NCBI GenBank assembly: GCA_963773155.1
Contig: CAVZAB010000005.1
Coordinates: 1-64,000 of the forward strand
Direction: 5' to 3'
DNA: 64,000 nucleotides
Origin: CAVZAB01 sp963773155
GTDB taxonomy: Bacteria; Pseudomonadota; Alphaproteobacteria; Rhizobiales; Beijerinckiaceae
The translations under genes and the position numbers were made by a program. Below, piece by piece: positions 20,357-29,141 of this stretch. A model generated the notes under the pieces. That model was given only the letters and a program-made list of their open reading frames with translations. It did no database searches and had not been told where the DNA came from. How positions within the stretch are numbered: the stretch's first letter is position 1; every line of letters begins with the position of its first letter.

Positions 20357-21870
20357 GCAACCATCTCTATGATCGCCTCCTCGCGGGCATCGAGACCCAC
20401 ACCGGATCGCTGCTCGAAACCGTCGACGGCCGTTCTCTGTCGGGGCCGGACGTTGTCGAGAAGGCGGCCGTCTTTGCCGGAGTCCTGCGTGCCAGCGGCG
20501 CCGGCGCCGGCGACCGCATAGCCGTGCAGGTCGAAAAGTCGCCCGAAGCGCTCAGTCTCTACCTCGCCTGCCTGCGCATCGGTGCCATCTTCTTGCCCCT
20601 CAACACAGCCTATACGCTTGCCGAATTGTCGTATTTCCTCGGCGACGCCGAGCCGCGCCTGATGATCTGCCAGCCGCAGGCCCTGGACGAGATCACCGGC
20701 ATGGCGAGCCGGCTCGATCGGTGCGGCGCGCTGAGCCTCGGCGAGCGGGCCGATGGAACCCTTATGGCGTTGGCCCGCGTGACCAAACCGGACCTTCGTG
20801 TCGAGCCGCGCGGGCCCGGCGACATTGCCGCTATTCTCTACACGTCGGGAACGACGGGCCGCTCGAAGGGCGCGATGCTTAGTCATGCCAATCTTGCATC
20901 GAATGCCGAGGCCTTGGTCGAAGCCTGGCGCTTTGCGCCAAACGATATCCTCATTCACGCCTTGCCGATCTTCCACACCCACGGCCTGTTTGTCGCCATC
21001 AATGTGGCGCTGCTGTCCGGTGCGGCCATGCTGTTCCTGCCGAAATTCGACGCCGATCTGGTGCTTTCGCTGTTTGTCCGGGCCACAGTCTTGATGGGCG
21101 TGCCGACCTTTTACACGCGGCTATTGGGCCGGCCTGGCCTCAATCGCGACACGACCCGGCACATGCGGCTGTTTGTCTCCGGTTCGGCGCCATTGCTCGA
21201 GGAGACCCACCGGGAATTCCTGGCCCGCACCGGCCATGCCATTCTCGAGCGCTACGGGATGACCGAAACCAGCATTATCGCCGCCAATCCCTACCAGGGA
21301 GAGCGGCGCGCCGGTAGCGTCGGCATGCCATTGCCAGGCGTTGATTTGCGCATCGTCGATCCGGCGGGTGGCGCCGCGCTTGCGCCGGGCGAAATCGGCT
21401 TGATCGAAATCAAAGGCCCCAATGTGTTCAAGGGCTATTGGCGCCAGCCTGAGAAAACTGCTGCCGAATTTCGCGTGGACGGCTATTTCGTGACCGGCGA
21501 TCTCGGCCGCTACGAGGGCGCCTATCTCCAGATTGTCGGCCGTGGCAAGGACCTGATCATTAGCGGCGGCTTCAACGTCTATCCCAAGGAGATCGAAGCG
21601 GAGATCGACGCGATCGGCGGGGTGGTCGAAAGTGCTGTTATCGGCGTGCCGCATCCCGATTTCGGCGAGGGCGTAACCGCGATCGTGGTTGGCAGGTCGG
21701 CGCTCGACGAAGCAGCGGTTCTGGCGGCACTGCAGACGAGGCTTGCCAGATACAAATTGCCAAAGCGGGTGCTTTTCGTCGAGGAGCTGCCGCGCAACGC
21801 CATGGGCAAGATCCAAAAAAACCTGCTGCGCGAGACTTACGCGTCGATCTATGCCGCGCCGACCCGCTAG
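20353..21870 (+). CDS. matB: Malonyl-CoA synthetase
   Basis: ANL-superfamily acyl-CoA synthetase, 505 residues, making malonyl-CoA from malonate, ATP and CoA. The P-loop-like motif YTSGTTGRSKGAMLSH lies near 160, the A5 motif YGMTETSII near 300, DGYFVTGDLG near 375, and the catalytic lysine in RNAMGKIQKN near the C-terminus. Position right after malonyl-CoA decarboxylase and the TRAP genes supports malonate rather than another carboxylate. Its stop overlaps the stop of the convergent dehydrogenase gene. Confidence 0.9.
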   Translation: MSNHLYDRLLAGIETHTGSLLETVDGRSLSGPDVVEKAAVFAGVLRASGAGAGDRIAVQVEKSPEALSLYLACLRIGAIFLPLNTAYTLAELSYFLGDAEPRLMICQPQALDEITGMASRLDRCGALSLGERADGTLMALARVTKPDLRVEPRGPGDIAAILYTSGTTGRSKGAMLSHANLASNAEALVEAWRFAPNDILIHALPIFHTHGLFVAINVALLSGAAMLFLPKFDADLVLSLFVRATVLMGVPTFYTRLLGRPGLNRDTTRHMRLFVSGSAPLLEETHREFLARTGHAILERYGMTETSIIAANPYQGERRAGSVGMPLPGVDLRIVDPAGGAALAPGEIGLIEIKGPNVFKGYWRQPEKTAAEFRVDGYFVTGDLGRYEGAYLQIVGRGKDLIISGGFNVYPKEIEAEIDAIGGVVESAVIGVPHPDFGEGVTAIVVGRSALDEAAVLAALQTRLARYKLPKRVLFVEELPRNAMGKIQKNLLRETYASIYAAPTR

Positions 21871-22922
21871 GCCTCTGCGTCATTGGCTTGGAAATCGATC
21901 TGCACCTTCATCGAGCGGCGACGATCGCCGGCCAGCCGGAACCCGTCTGCCGCATCGGCAAGGCGCACCGTGCCGGTCAGAAGCGGCCGTACGTCGACCA
22001 GCCGAGCCGCAAGAAAAGCCACGGCCGTCTCGAATTCCTCATGGAAGCGAAAGGTTCCACGCAAGTCGAATTCCTTGGCGACGAGCGTGTTAATCAGAAA
22101 CGTGAAATCGCCGCCCAAGCCGACCTGGACAATGATACCGCGCGGCCGGATCGCCGCGAGCGACTGGCTAAAGGCCCGGTTGTTGCCCGAGCACTCGAAC
22201 AGGATGTCGAAAAACCCCTTTGCCCTTTCGAAGGGCAGCAAACCATCCATCGATTGCGCGGTGTTTATGGTCGCGTCGGCGCCGCAGCGCCGCGCGATCG
22301 CAAGCGTTTCGTCGACAATGTCGACGACGATGATCTCGGCGGCGCCGGCCCGCCGGGCTGCCAGCGTCGTCAAAACGCCGATCGGTCCGGCGCCGGTGAT
22401 CAGGACCCTCTTGCCGACCAGCTCGCCGGCCCGGCGGACCGCATGCAGACAGACTGCCAAAGGTTCCGCGAAGGCGGCTTCTTTCAGCGTCAGCGTGTCG
22501 GCAATCGGAACCGCCTGCTCGATCGCGCACACCAGTCTTTCGCAAAACGCGCCCTGAACATGGGGAAAGCGCATTGCCGATCCGTAGAAACGCATGTCCA
22601 GGCAATGATTCTGCAGACCGCGCCGGCAATAGTCGCAGACTTGGCAGGGCAGGCTTGGATTGAGGGCGACCCGTTGCCCGACTCGCCGCGTCAGTACCTC
22701 CGGCCCGAGCGCCTCGATCGTGCCGGAAACTTCATGGCCCAGCACCATCGGCTGGCGCAGTCTGACCGTGCCAAAGCCGCCGTGGTTGAAGTAGTGGAGG
22801 TCGGAACCGCAGATGCCGCCGGCCGCAATCCGCACCAGCACCTGGCCCGGGCCCGGCCGGCCGACCGGCACGTCCTCAACCCTGAGGTCGCCTGCCGCGT
22901 GGATGACGGCCGCCAATGCCAT
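21867..22922 (-). CDS. Zinc-dependent medium-chain dehydrogenase, L-idonate 5-dehydrogenase-like
   Basis: A 351-residue MDR-superfamily polyol dehydrogenase. The catalytic zinc region is GGICGSDLHYFNHGG near 35 and GHEVSG near 62. The structural zinc cysteines lie in CQVCDYCRRGLQNHC near 93-107, and the NAD-binding motif GAGPIGVLTTLAA is near 175. It closely resembles L-idonate 5-dehydrogenases and threonine/sorbitol-type enzymes. It is divergent from an SDR gene that resembles gluconate 5-dehydrogenase; the two commonly interconvert idonate, 5-ketogluconate and gluconate. Sugar-acid specificity is inferred from this pairing. Confidence 0.82.
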   Translation of the reverse strand: MALAAVIHAAGDLRVEDVPVGRPGPGQVLVRIAAGGICGSDLHYFNHGGFGTVRLRQPMVLGHEVSGTIEALGPEVLTRRVGQRVALNPSLPCQVCDYCRRGLQNHCLDMRFYGSAMRFPHVQGAFCERLVCAIEQAVPIADTLTLKEAAFAEPLAVCLHAVRRAGELVGKRVLITGAGPIGVLTTLAARRAGAAEIIVVDIVDETLAIARRCGADATINTAQSMDGLLPFERAKGFFDILFECSGNNRAFSQSLAAIRPRGIIVQVGLGGDFTFLINTLVAKEFDLRGTFRFHEEFETAVAFLAARLVDVRPLLTGTVRLADAADGFRLAGDRRRSMKVQIDFQANDAEA

Positions 22923-23031
22923 GCTCCTGTCCCCTTGCTTGGCTCGTTGGCCGAACCGATTGCGACCCGATGCGCCAGGACGCTAAGCTCAACCCCTCCC
23001 TTCGGCAAGTTCCGGCAACAGGTGAATAATC

Positions 23032-23805
23032 ATGCACCCCTCAGCTTCCCTTTTCGATCTTTCCGGTAAGATTGCGCTGGTCACGGGATCCTCGATCGGG
23101 ATCGGCTTTGGCATAGCGCGCGGCCTTGCCGGGGCTGGCGCCAAGGTCATTTTGAACGGCCGCAGCGCCGAGCGGCTGACGGAGGCTCGAACGGCGCTAC
23201 TGGGCGAGGGGCTGGAGGCCTTTCAGCGCGTCTTCGATGTCACCGATCAGCTTTCGGTGGTTGCCGCCGTCGATGCTATCGAACGGCAGATCGGGCCAAT
23301 CGATATCCTCGTCAACAATGCCGGCATTCAGAGGCGCGGCGCCTTCGACGAATATCCAGCCGAAATCTGGCACGAAATCGTTGCCGCCAATCTGGACAGC
23401 GTCTTCTACGTCGCCCAGGCCGTCGGCCGGCGCATGGTCACCCGTCGGCGCGGCAAGATCATCAATATTTGTTCGGTGACCAGCGAACTGGGTCGGGCCA
23501 CGATCATTCCCTATGCGGCGACCAAGGGCGCGGTCAGGATGATGACCAGGGGCATGTGCGCGGAATGGGCGAAACACAACATCCAGATCAACGGCATTGG
23601 TCCCGGCTATATCAAGACGGAATTGAATCGCGCGCTGATCGAGGACGAGAAGTTCTCGGCCTGGGTTTGCGCCCGCACGCCGGCCGGGCGCTGGGCCGAG
23701 ATCGACGAACTGGCGGGCGCCGCCATTTTCCTCGCCTCCGAGGCTTCCAATTACGTCAACGGTCACATCCTCTATGTCGACGGCGGCATGAGTTCGGCCG
23801 TCTAG
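23032..23805 (+). CDS. Short-chain dehydrogenase, gluconate 5-dehydrogenase-like
   Basis: Classical SDR, 257 residues: cofactor motif TGSSIGIGFGIARG (about 18-31), NNAGIQ near 94, catalytic YAATK near 162 with upstream Ser in NICSVTSELG, and a C-terminal SNYVNGHILYVDGG. It resembles 5-keto-D-gluconate reductases and is divergently transcribed from the idonate-type dehydrogenase with 109 bp between starts. It ends overlapping by 4 bp with the convergent PfkB-type kinase. Probably part of a sugar-acid route ending in a ketogluconate or deoxygluconate kinase. Confidence 0.85.
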   Translation: MHPSASLFDLSGKIALVTGSSIGIGFGIARGLAGAGAKVILNGRSAERLTEARTALLGEGLEAFQRVFDVTDQLSVVAAVDAIERQIGPIDILVNNAGIQRRGAFDEYPAEIWHEIVAANLDSVFYVAQAVGRRMVTRRRGKIINICSVTSELGRATIIPYAATKGAVRMMTRGMCAEWAKHNIQINGIGPGYIKTELNRALIEDEKFSAWVCARTPAGRWAEIDELAGAAIFLASEASNYVNGHILYVDGGMSSAV

Positions 23806-24729
23806 GTCTCGGGCGGTGCCGCCAGTGCCTGCAGGACTTCTGCCCGCCTCGGCATTGGAGCGACAGCGCCGTAGCCGGTCGTCGACAGCGCCGCCGCGAC
23901 ATTGGCATAGCGGCCGGCCGCGAAAGGATCGCCGGTTGTGAGAAACTCCGCCAGAAAGGCGCCGTCGAACGTGTCTCCGGCACCGGTGGCGTCGCGGGCG
24001 TGCACCGTGATCGACGTGACGCGCTGCCGGCGCTTAGGCGTGGCAATCAGGCTGCCGGCCTTGCCGAGCGTCAAGGCGACGATCTTGGCGCCGAGACGCA
24101 GGTAGAAATCGGCGATCGAGTTCTGGGTCGCTCATGCCAGTCAAGTGAAGGGCATCGTCGAGGCCGGGCAGGGCGATATCGGCCGAACGCATCGCTTCAT
24201 GAATGACCGCCCTGGCCCGCGCCAATGGCCAGAGTTTTAGCCTGAGATTGGTGTCGTAGGCGATCAGATTGCCGGCGGCCTTGGCGGCCTCGATGGCGGC
24301 AAAGACAGCGTCTGCCGCGCCGGGTGAAATAGCCTGCGAAATGCCGGAGACATGCAGCACCCTGGCCGCCGCCACCAGGTCGGTGGGAATGTCCGGTGGG
24401 CTGATCCGGCTCGCCGCCGAGCCGGCACGCAGATAGGAAAATTCGTGGCCGCCTGCGTCATGCGTCACGAAATAGACGGCGGTCGCCGCCTGCCGGTCAA
24501 TTTTGACCCGGCTGCAGTCGACCCCCTCGCGCTGCCACAGGTCAAGCAACTTGCGGCCGAAGGTGTCATCGCCAAGCGCGGTGAAATAGCCGCATTTGGC
24601 GCCCGAACGGGCAGCGGCGACTGCCACATTCGACGTATCGCCGCCAAAACCCATCAGGAATGTGCCATTGGCCTCAGATTGGTTGAATTCAATCATCGGC
24701 TCGCCGATGGCGAGTATGTCGAGCTGCAT
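23802..24729 (-). pseudogene. PfkB-family sugar kinase (2-keto-3-deoxygluconate kinase-like), one frameshift
   Basis: The N-terminal two-thirds starts MQLDILAIGEPMIEF at 24729, with the ribokinase signature GGDTSNVAVAAARSG near 29 and FSYLRAGSAA near 97. After LHLTGMSDP the homologous sequence moves to another frame (SIADFYLRLGAKIVALTLGKAG), which contains the catalytic motif DATGAGDTFDGAF and runs to 23802. One extra base around 24115-24128 explains this. Both halves are otherwise well conserved, so this is a recent inactivation or a sequencing indel. Family role: ATP-dependent phosphorylation of keto-deoxy or keto sugar acids, fitting the neighbouring dehydrogenases. Confidence 0.8.
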
Positions 24730-24845
24730 GCCTAAGTACCGAAACGGCGGGGGTGCTCCGGCCACCGGCCGGACGCTTCGACATTGACGAGCAAGGCTCG
24801 AGCGGTCAACAAGGGAGAACTGGGACACAGCTGAGAGGAGACTGG

Positions 24846-25277
24846 ATGATCGAGTTGACCTTGGGCCAGGCGCAGCAGGTGCTTGCCGGTGCCGTTGCCG
24901 CTTCCCGCGCCAAGAACCTAAGCCCGCTCGCCATTGTCGTGCTCGATTCGCGGGGCGCGCTGAAGGCCGCCGCGGCCGAGGACGGCGTCAGTCTGCTGCG
25001 CTGGCGGATCGCGCTGGCCAAGGCCAATGGCGCGATCGCGCTCGGGATCGGGTCGCGAAAGATTTCACAGATGGCGGTCGAGCGGCCACATTTCGTATCG
25101 GCTGCGGCAGCCCTTACGGAAAGCGGCATGGTGCCGGTCGCCGGCGGTGTCCTGGTCCGCGATGCGCACAAGCACCTCGTCGGCGCGGTCGGGATTTCTG
25201 GCGATACGTCCGACAATGATGAAGACGTGGCCATTGCCGCGATTTCCGGTGCCGGCCTTTTGGCCGACCCCGGCTGA
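24846..25277 (+). CDS. GlcG/HbpS-family DUF336 protein
   Basis: A 143-residue DUF336 protein. Typical pieces are ELTLGQAQQVLAGAVAASR, IVVLDSRGALKAAAAEDG, a GVLVRDAHKHLVGAVGISGD core and an acidic TSDNDEDVA stretch. Family members bind heme or small corrinoid-like ligands in some species, and others sit beside glycolate or diol degradation genes; none of this is proven here. ATG 24846 is preceded by GAGAGGAG. It is divergent from the PfkB kinase with a 116-bp gap. Confidence 0.82.
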   Translation: MIELTLGQAQQVLAGAVAASRAKNLSPLAIVVLDSRGALKAAAAEDGVSLLRWRIALAKANGAIALGIGSRKISQMAVERPHFVSAAAALTESGMVPVAGGVLVRDAHKHLVGAVGISGDTSDNDEDVAIAAISGAGLLADPG

Positions 25278-25296
25278 GCCGCGTCGCGCCCGCCCC

Positions 25297-25965
25297 ATGA
25301 CGCTCTCCCCGGCCATCACCAGACGCCCCCATAGCTGGCTCGAAGAGTTGGTCGACGGCTGCGTCCACGTTGTCGGCGTCGTCGTTGGCGCGACCGGCGG
25401 CCTCGTTTTGGCGTCGGCTGCCTTCGGGCGCAGCCGAATGGCGGGTTGCATCGCCATTTTGGTCTATGTGCTGGGTCTGATGGCCATGCTGCTCGCCTCG
25501 GCCGCCTATAATGTCTTCTACCACACCCGTTGGCGGGGGATTTTTCGCACCTGCGATCATGCGGCTATTTTTGTGATGATTGCGGCAACCATGACCCCTT
25601 TCACGCTTGGCCTGGCCAGCGATGGACGCTTGATCATGCTTGGCGCCGGCGCCTGGGCGCTGAGCGGCGCCGGGATCTATCTGCAATGTGTCTGGCCCCG
25701 CTTTTTCGCCCGGATCGGGGTCGGACTCTATCTAGCCCAGGGTTGGCTCGGTCTAGTCCTGTTTCGCCCCTTGGCATTGCAGATGACGACAGCGGCAGTC
25801 AGCGCGCTCCTCGTCGGCGGCTTACTCTACACGATTGGCGTGCTGTTCCATCTGCGCGAGCAGATGCCGTTTCACAATGCGATTTGGCATCTATTCGTGT
25901 TGGCCGCCGCCCTGTGCCATTACCTGGCCATTCTCGACGGCCTCGTTCTTGCCGGTGTCGCGTGA
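25297..25965 (+). CDS. Hemolysin III / PAQR-family seven-span membrane protein
   Basis: A 222-residue integral membrane protein of the YqfA/hemolysin III (PAQR-like) family with seven predicted spans. Family residues include HVVGVVVGATG in the first span, SAAYNVFYHTRWRGIFRTCDHAAIF (in shorter pieces: YHTRW, CDHAAIF) and the last-span HLFVLAAALCHYLA. His/Asp residues at these sites would bind zinc in PAQR-type hydrolases. It follows the DUF336 gene after 19 bp. The true activity of bacterial members is mostly unknown. Confidence 0.82.
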   Translation: MTLSPAITRRPHSWLEELVDGCVHVVGVVVGATGGLVLASAAFGRSRMAGCIAILVYVLGLMAMLLASAAYNVFYHTRWRGIFRTCDHAAIFVMIAATMTPFTLGLASDGRLIMLGAGAWALSGAGIYLQCVWPRFFARIGVGLYLAQGWLGLVLFRPLALQMTTAAVSALLVGGLLYTIGVLFHLREQMPFHNAIWHLFVLAAALCHYLAILDGLVLAGVA

Positions 25966-25991
25966 CGCCCGCGCGCGCGGATTGAACGTCG

Positions 25992-26556
25992 ATGGCGCAT
26001 TTTCTCGGGGTCGATCTCGGCACGTCGGCGCTGAAGGCCCTGATGATCGACGACGACCAGTCGATGCCCTATCTCAGTGGCGAACGAACACCGCACAACG
26101 ACCCGCATGCGCGTGACGCCCGACACCGACGACGAGGCGCTGCTCCAGGCAGTTCTCGAAGGGGTGGCCTTCGCCCGTGCCGACGCCGAACAGGCGCTGC
26201 GTCAGGCCGGTACGCGCATCGAGCGCGCCGCTCTGGTTGGCGGCGGCGCAGCCTCGACGCGCTGGGCCCGCCTTCTAGCCGATGTCCTTGGCTTCCCGCT
26301 GACGCGCCACCGCGCGGTGAGTGCGGGGCCGGCGCTAGGCGCGGCCCGCCTAGCCCTGGTCGCCGCAAGTGGTCAGGCGGTCGAGGCCGTTTGCAGGCCG
26401 CCGCCTTGCCTCGATGTTATCGAACCGCAGCCGGCCATGGCCGATACCCTTCGCGAGCGGCACCAACGCTATCGTCGCCTCTATGCGGCTCTACGGTCGG
26501 AATTTCGAGCCGCCGAGGCGGCCGCCCACGAACCCGATCCTTCTGGTCGGCCCTGA
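25992..26556 (+). pseudogene. xylB: Xylulokinase remnant with central deletion
   Basis: The first 23 residues (MAHFLGVDLGTSALKALMI) are the N-terminus of an FGGY xylulokinase. They pass directly into SMPYLSGERTPHNDPHAR, which normally lies about 300 residues later. The remaining C-terminal part (LLQAVLEGVAFARADAEQAL, GGGAASTRWARLLADVL) continues in a different frame from about 26110. Only about 185 of ~480 residues remain and most of the substrate and ATP domain is gone. It sits behind sugar-acid genes, suggesting a once larger pentose/polyol locus. Confidence 0.85.
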
Positions 26557-26579
26557 ACATTTGAGGAAAGTCCAAACCC

Positions 26580-27233
26580 ATGGCCCATTTCTTCACGGAC
26601 CACCTGCTGCCTATCATCGAGCAGTATGGCTATTGGGCGATATTCGTCATTGTCATGCTGGAAAGCATGGGCGTCCCCATGCCGGGCGAAACGGCGCTGG
26701 TAACGGCCGCCATCTATTCGGGCTCGACCCATCGGGTCGACATCCGGCTCGTAATTGCCGCGGCTGCAGCCGGCGCCATCATCGGTGACAATATCGGGTA
26801 TCTGATCGGACGTCGCTTTGGCCTGCCGCTCCTGGTTCGGCACGGCCATTACGTCCATCTCACCGAAGGCCGACTCAAGCTCGGGCAATATTTATTCATG
26901 CGCTATGGCGGCGCTATCGTGTTCTTCGGGCGTTTTGTTGCCTTCCTGCGAACCTTTGCGGCGCTGCTTGCCGGGGTCAATCGCTATCATTGGCAATCCT
27001 TCCTCTGCTACAATGCGGCGGGCGGGTTCGTCTGGGCGCTGCTCTTCGGCGCGGGCGGCTATGTTTTCGGCGACACGATCGAACGCTTTTCGCGGCCGGC
27101 CAGCATGCTGGCCCTGGTTCTGGCCGGTTGCGGCCTGTTCGGCTTTTGGGCGCTGTTCCGCCATTTCGAGGACGAGTGGCAGGAGGCTGCCGAACGGGCC
27201 TTGCCAGGCTCGCTCATCGACGACAAGCGCTGA
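26580..27233 (+). CDS. DedA-family membrane protein
   Basis: A 217-residue DedA/VTT-domain protein. Characteristic pieces are ESMGVPMPGET near 30, GDNIGYLIGRRFG near 70, and FFGRFVAFLRTFAALLAGV near 114 followed by YNAAGGFVWAL. Members are polytopic inner-membrane proteins; several act as lipid-carrier (undecaprenyl phosphate) or phosphatidylethanolamine flippases. Four to five spans are visible. Converges with the ABC transporter genes with only 4 bp between stops. Confidence 0.88.
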   Translation: MAHFFTDHLLPIIEQYGYWAIFVIVMLESMGVPMPGETALVTAAIYSGSTHRVDIRLVIAAAAAGAIIGDNIGYLIGRRFGLPLLVRHGHYVHLTEGRLKLGQYLFMRYGGAIVFFGRFVAFLRTFAALLAGVNRYHWQSFLCYNAAGGFVWALLFGAGGYVFGDTIERFSRPASMLALVLAGCGLFGFWALFRHFEDEWQEAAERALPGSLIDDKR

Positions 27234-27237
27234 TCCC

Positions 27238-28206
27238 TCAGAGTGGTTTGCGGATCGCGTGGGCCAATTCGCCGATGATGCCGCGGCGAAAGGCGAGCAC
27301 GCAGGCCACGAAGATGACGCCCTGGATGACGGTGACCCATTGGCCCTGCTGCGACAGATATTGTTGAATAGCAACAACCAGGAAGGCGCCGACGAGCGGG
27401 CCGAAAACGGTTCCAAGGCCGCCAAGCAGCGTCATTAAGACGACTTCACCCGATGTTGTCCAGTAGACATCGCTCAGCGAGGCGCTCTGCTGAATTATCG
27501 CCTTCATGCCGCCAGCAAGGCCGGCAAGCCCGGCCGATAGGATGAAGGCGGCCAGCTTATAGCGCCCGGCATTGTAACCGAGCGAAATCGCCCGCGCCTC
27601 ATTCTCGCGGATAGCCTTGAGTATTTCGCCAAAGGGGGAATGTATGATGCGGTAAATCAACAGAAAAGCCGACAGGAAAACGACAAGCGTCGTCCCATAG
27701 AGAACCCAGGGTCTGGCTAGGTCGAACAGTCCCAAGAGCTTGCCTTGCGGTACCGCCTGGATGCCGTCCTCGCCATGGGTGAAGGGAGCCTGAAGACAAA
27801 AGAAGTAGATCATTTGTGCGAGCGCCAGCGTGATCATCGCGAAATAGATGCCTTGCCGGCGAATTGCGAGAAAACCCACCACAAGCCCGAGCCCGGCGGC
27901 CGCGGCTACAGCGAGCCCCAGCGCAAGCTCGGGCGGCAGGCCCCAGACCTTCGCGGCATGGGCGCTGACATAGGCAGCAAGCCCGAAAAACATTGCATGA
28001 CCGAAGGACAAAAGACCGACATAGCCAATCAGCAGATTGAAGGCGCAGGCAAACAGGGCGAAACACAGGCCTTCCATGAGGACCGGCGGGTAGAGGAACA
28101 GCGGCGCCACGACAAGGCCGGCGACCAGAATGGCAAAGGCGGTTCGCTCGCTCCCGGCGACACGCTCGTCGCCTGAGCGGGCGTCGCTGCGATCGGTCAT
28201 TGCCAT
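27238..28206 (-). CDS. livM: Branched-chain amino-acid-type ABC transporter permease (LivM)
   Basis: A 322-residue LivM-type permease with about nine spans. Typical stretches are ALFACAFNLLIGYVGLLSFGHA near 52 (shown in part as NLLIGYVGLLSFGHA), GIYFAMITLALAQ near 115, SPFGEILKAIRENEARA near 185 and GGLGTVFGPLVGA near 268. Last gene of a five-gene unit transcribed LivG, LivF, binding protein, LivH, LivM. It starts 2 bp downstream of the livH stop. The family carries amino acids, urea, amides or aromatic compounds, so the ligand is open. Confidence 0.88.
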   Translation of the reverse strand: MAMTDRSDARSGDERVAGSERTAFAILVAGLVVAPLFLYPPVLMEGLCFALFACAFNLLIGYVGLLSFGHAMFFGLAAYVSAHAAKVWGLPPELALGLAVAAAAGLGLVVGFLAIRRQGIYFAMITLALAQMIYFFCLQAPFTHGEDGIQAVPQGKLLGLFDLARPWVLYGTTLVVFLSAFLLIYRIIHSPFGEILKAIRENEARAISLGYNAGRYKLAAFILSAGLAGLAGGMKAIIQQSASLSDVYWTTSGEVVLMTLLGGLGTVFGPLVGAFLVVAIQQYLSQQGQWVTVIQGVIFVACVLAFRRGIIGELAHAIRKPL

Positions 28207-28207
28207 A

Positions 28208-29086
28208 TCACGTTCCCCGCCCGAACAGGCCTTGCGGTTTGATCAACAAGACGATCGCCATGATTACGAAGATGACGGTATTGGAGGCCTCGGGATAGAA
28301 GACCTTGGTCAGGCCTTCGATGACGCCGAGCGCAAAGCCGGTGAGGATGGAGCCGAGAATGGAGCCCATGCCGCCGATGACGACAACGGCGAAGACGACG
28401 ATGATAAAATTTTCGCCCATAGTCGGGCGCACCTGCAGGATCGGCGCGGCGAGGACGCCGGCCAGGGCAGCAAGGGCGACGCCGAATCCATAGGTTAGGG
28501 TAATCATTCGCGGCACGTTAATGCCGAAAGCGCGCACCAGCTCGGGATTTTCGGTCGCCGCGCGCAAATAGGCGCCCAGGCGGGTGCGCTCAATCATGAA
28601 CCAGGTGACAAGACAAACTGCCGCCGAAAAGACAACGACCCAGGCCCGGTAATTCGGCAGGATCATGAAGCCGAGATTCTGGGCGCCGGTGAGCTGGCTC
28701 GGAATGGCATAGGGCAAACCGGACGAACCAAAATAATTTTGAAACAGGCCCTGAATGATCAGTGCGAGGCCAAAGGTCAGCAAAAGTCCGTAGAGGTGGT
28801 CGAGGCCGACAAGCCTGTTCAGCATCGTGCGTTCGACCATTATTCCGACCAGTCCGACCATCAGCGGCGCGACGACGAGGGCGATCCAATAGTTCAGCCC
28901 GAAGGCATGCAGGAGAAAATAGGCGCAAAACGCGCCCATCATATAGAAGGCGCCATGCGCGAAATTGATGATATTCAACATGCCGAAGATCACTGCGAGT
29001 CCAAGGCTGAGCAGCGCATAAAATGAGCCATTGATAAGGCCGAGCAGCAATTGGCTGAACAGGGCCTGCGGCGATAGTGCGACCAC
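28208..29086 (-). CDS. livH: Branched-chain amino-acid-type ABC transporter permease (LivH)
   Basis: A 292-residue LivH-type permease. Typical pieces are GLINGSFYALLSLGLAVIFG near 15, NFAHGAFYMMGAF near 38, ENPELVRAFGIN near 185 and GGMGSILGSILTGFALGVIEG near 240. I chose GTG 29086 because it precedes LSPQALFSQLLLGLINGS, the usual family N-terminus. The longer frame to 29167 would overlap the terminator hairpin and the binding-protein gene's stop. Confidence 0.85.
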   Translation of the reverse strand: MVALSPQALFSQLLLGLINGSFYALLSLGLAVIFGMLNIINFAHGAFYMMGAFCAYFLLHAFGLNYWIALVVAPLMVGLVGIMVERTMLNRLVGLDHLYGLLLTFGLALIIQGLFQNYFGSSGLPYAIPSQLTGAQNLGFMILPNYRAWVVVFSAAVCLVTWFMIERTRLGAYLRAATENPELVRAFGINVPRMITLTYGFGVALAALAGVLAAPILQVRPTMGENFIIVVFAVVVIGGMGSILGSILTGFALGVIEGLTKVFYPEASNTVIFVIMAIVLLIKPQGLFGRGT

Positions 29087-29103
29087 GCCAGTCTCCGATG
29101 CTT

Positions 29104-29134
29104 GGAAAAATGCCGGGCCGCCAAGGCGGCCCGG
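29104..29134 (-). terminator. Hairpin between binding-protein and permease genes
   Basis: A perfect 10-bp inverted repeat (CCGGGCCGCC, two-base loop, GGCGGCCCGG) is followed on the minus strand by CATTTTTCC. It lies 7 bp after the binding-protein stop, before livH. It should partly terminate transcription or protect the upstream mRNA, giving more binding protein than permease. Confidence 0.8.
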
Positions 29135-29141
29135 GTAGGCG

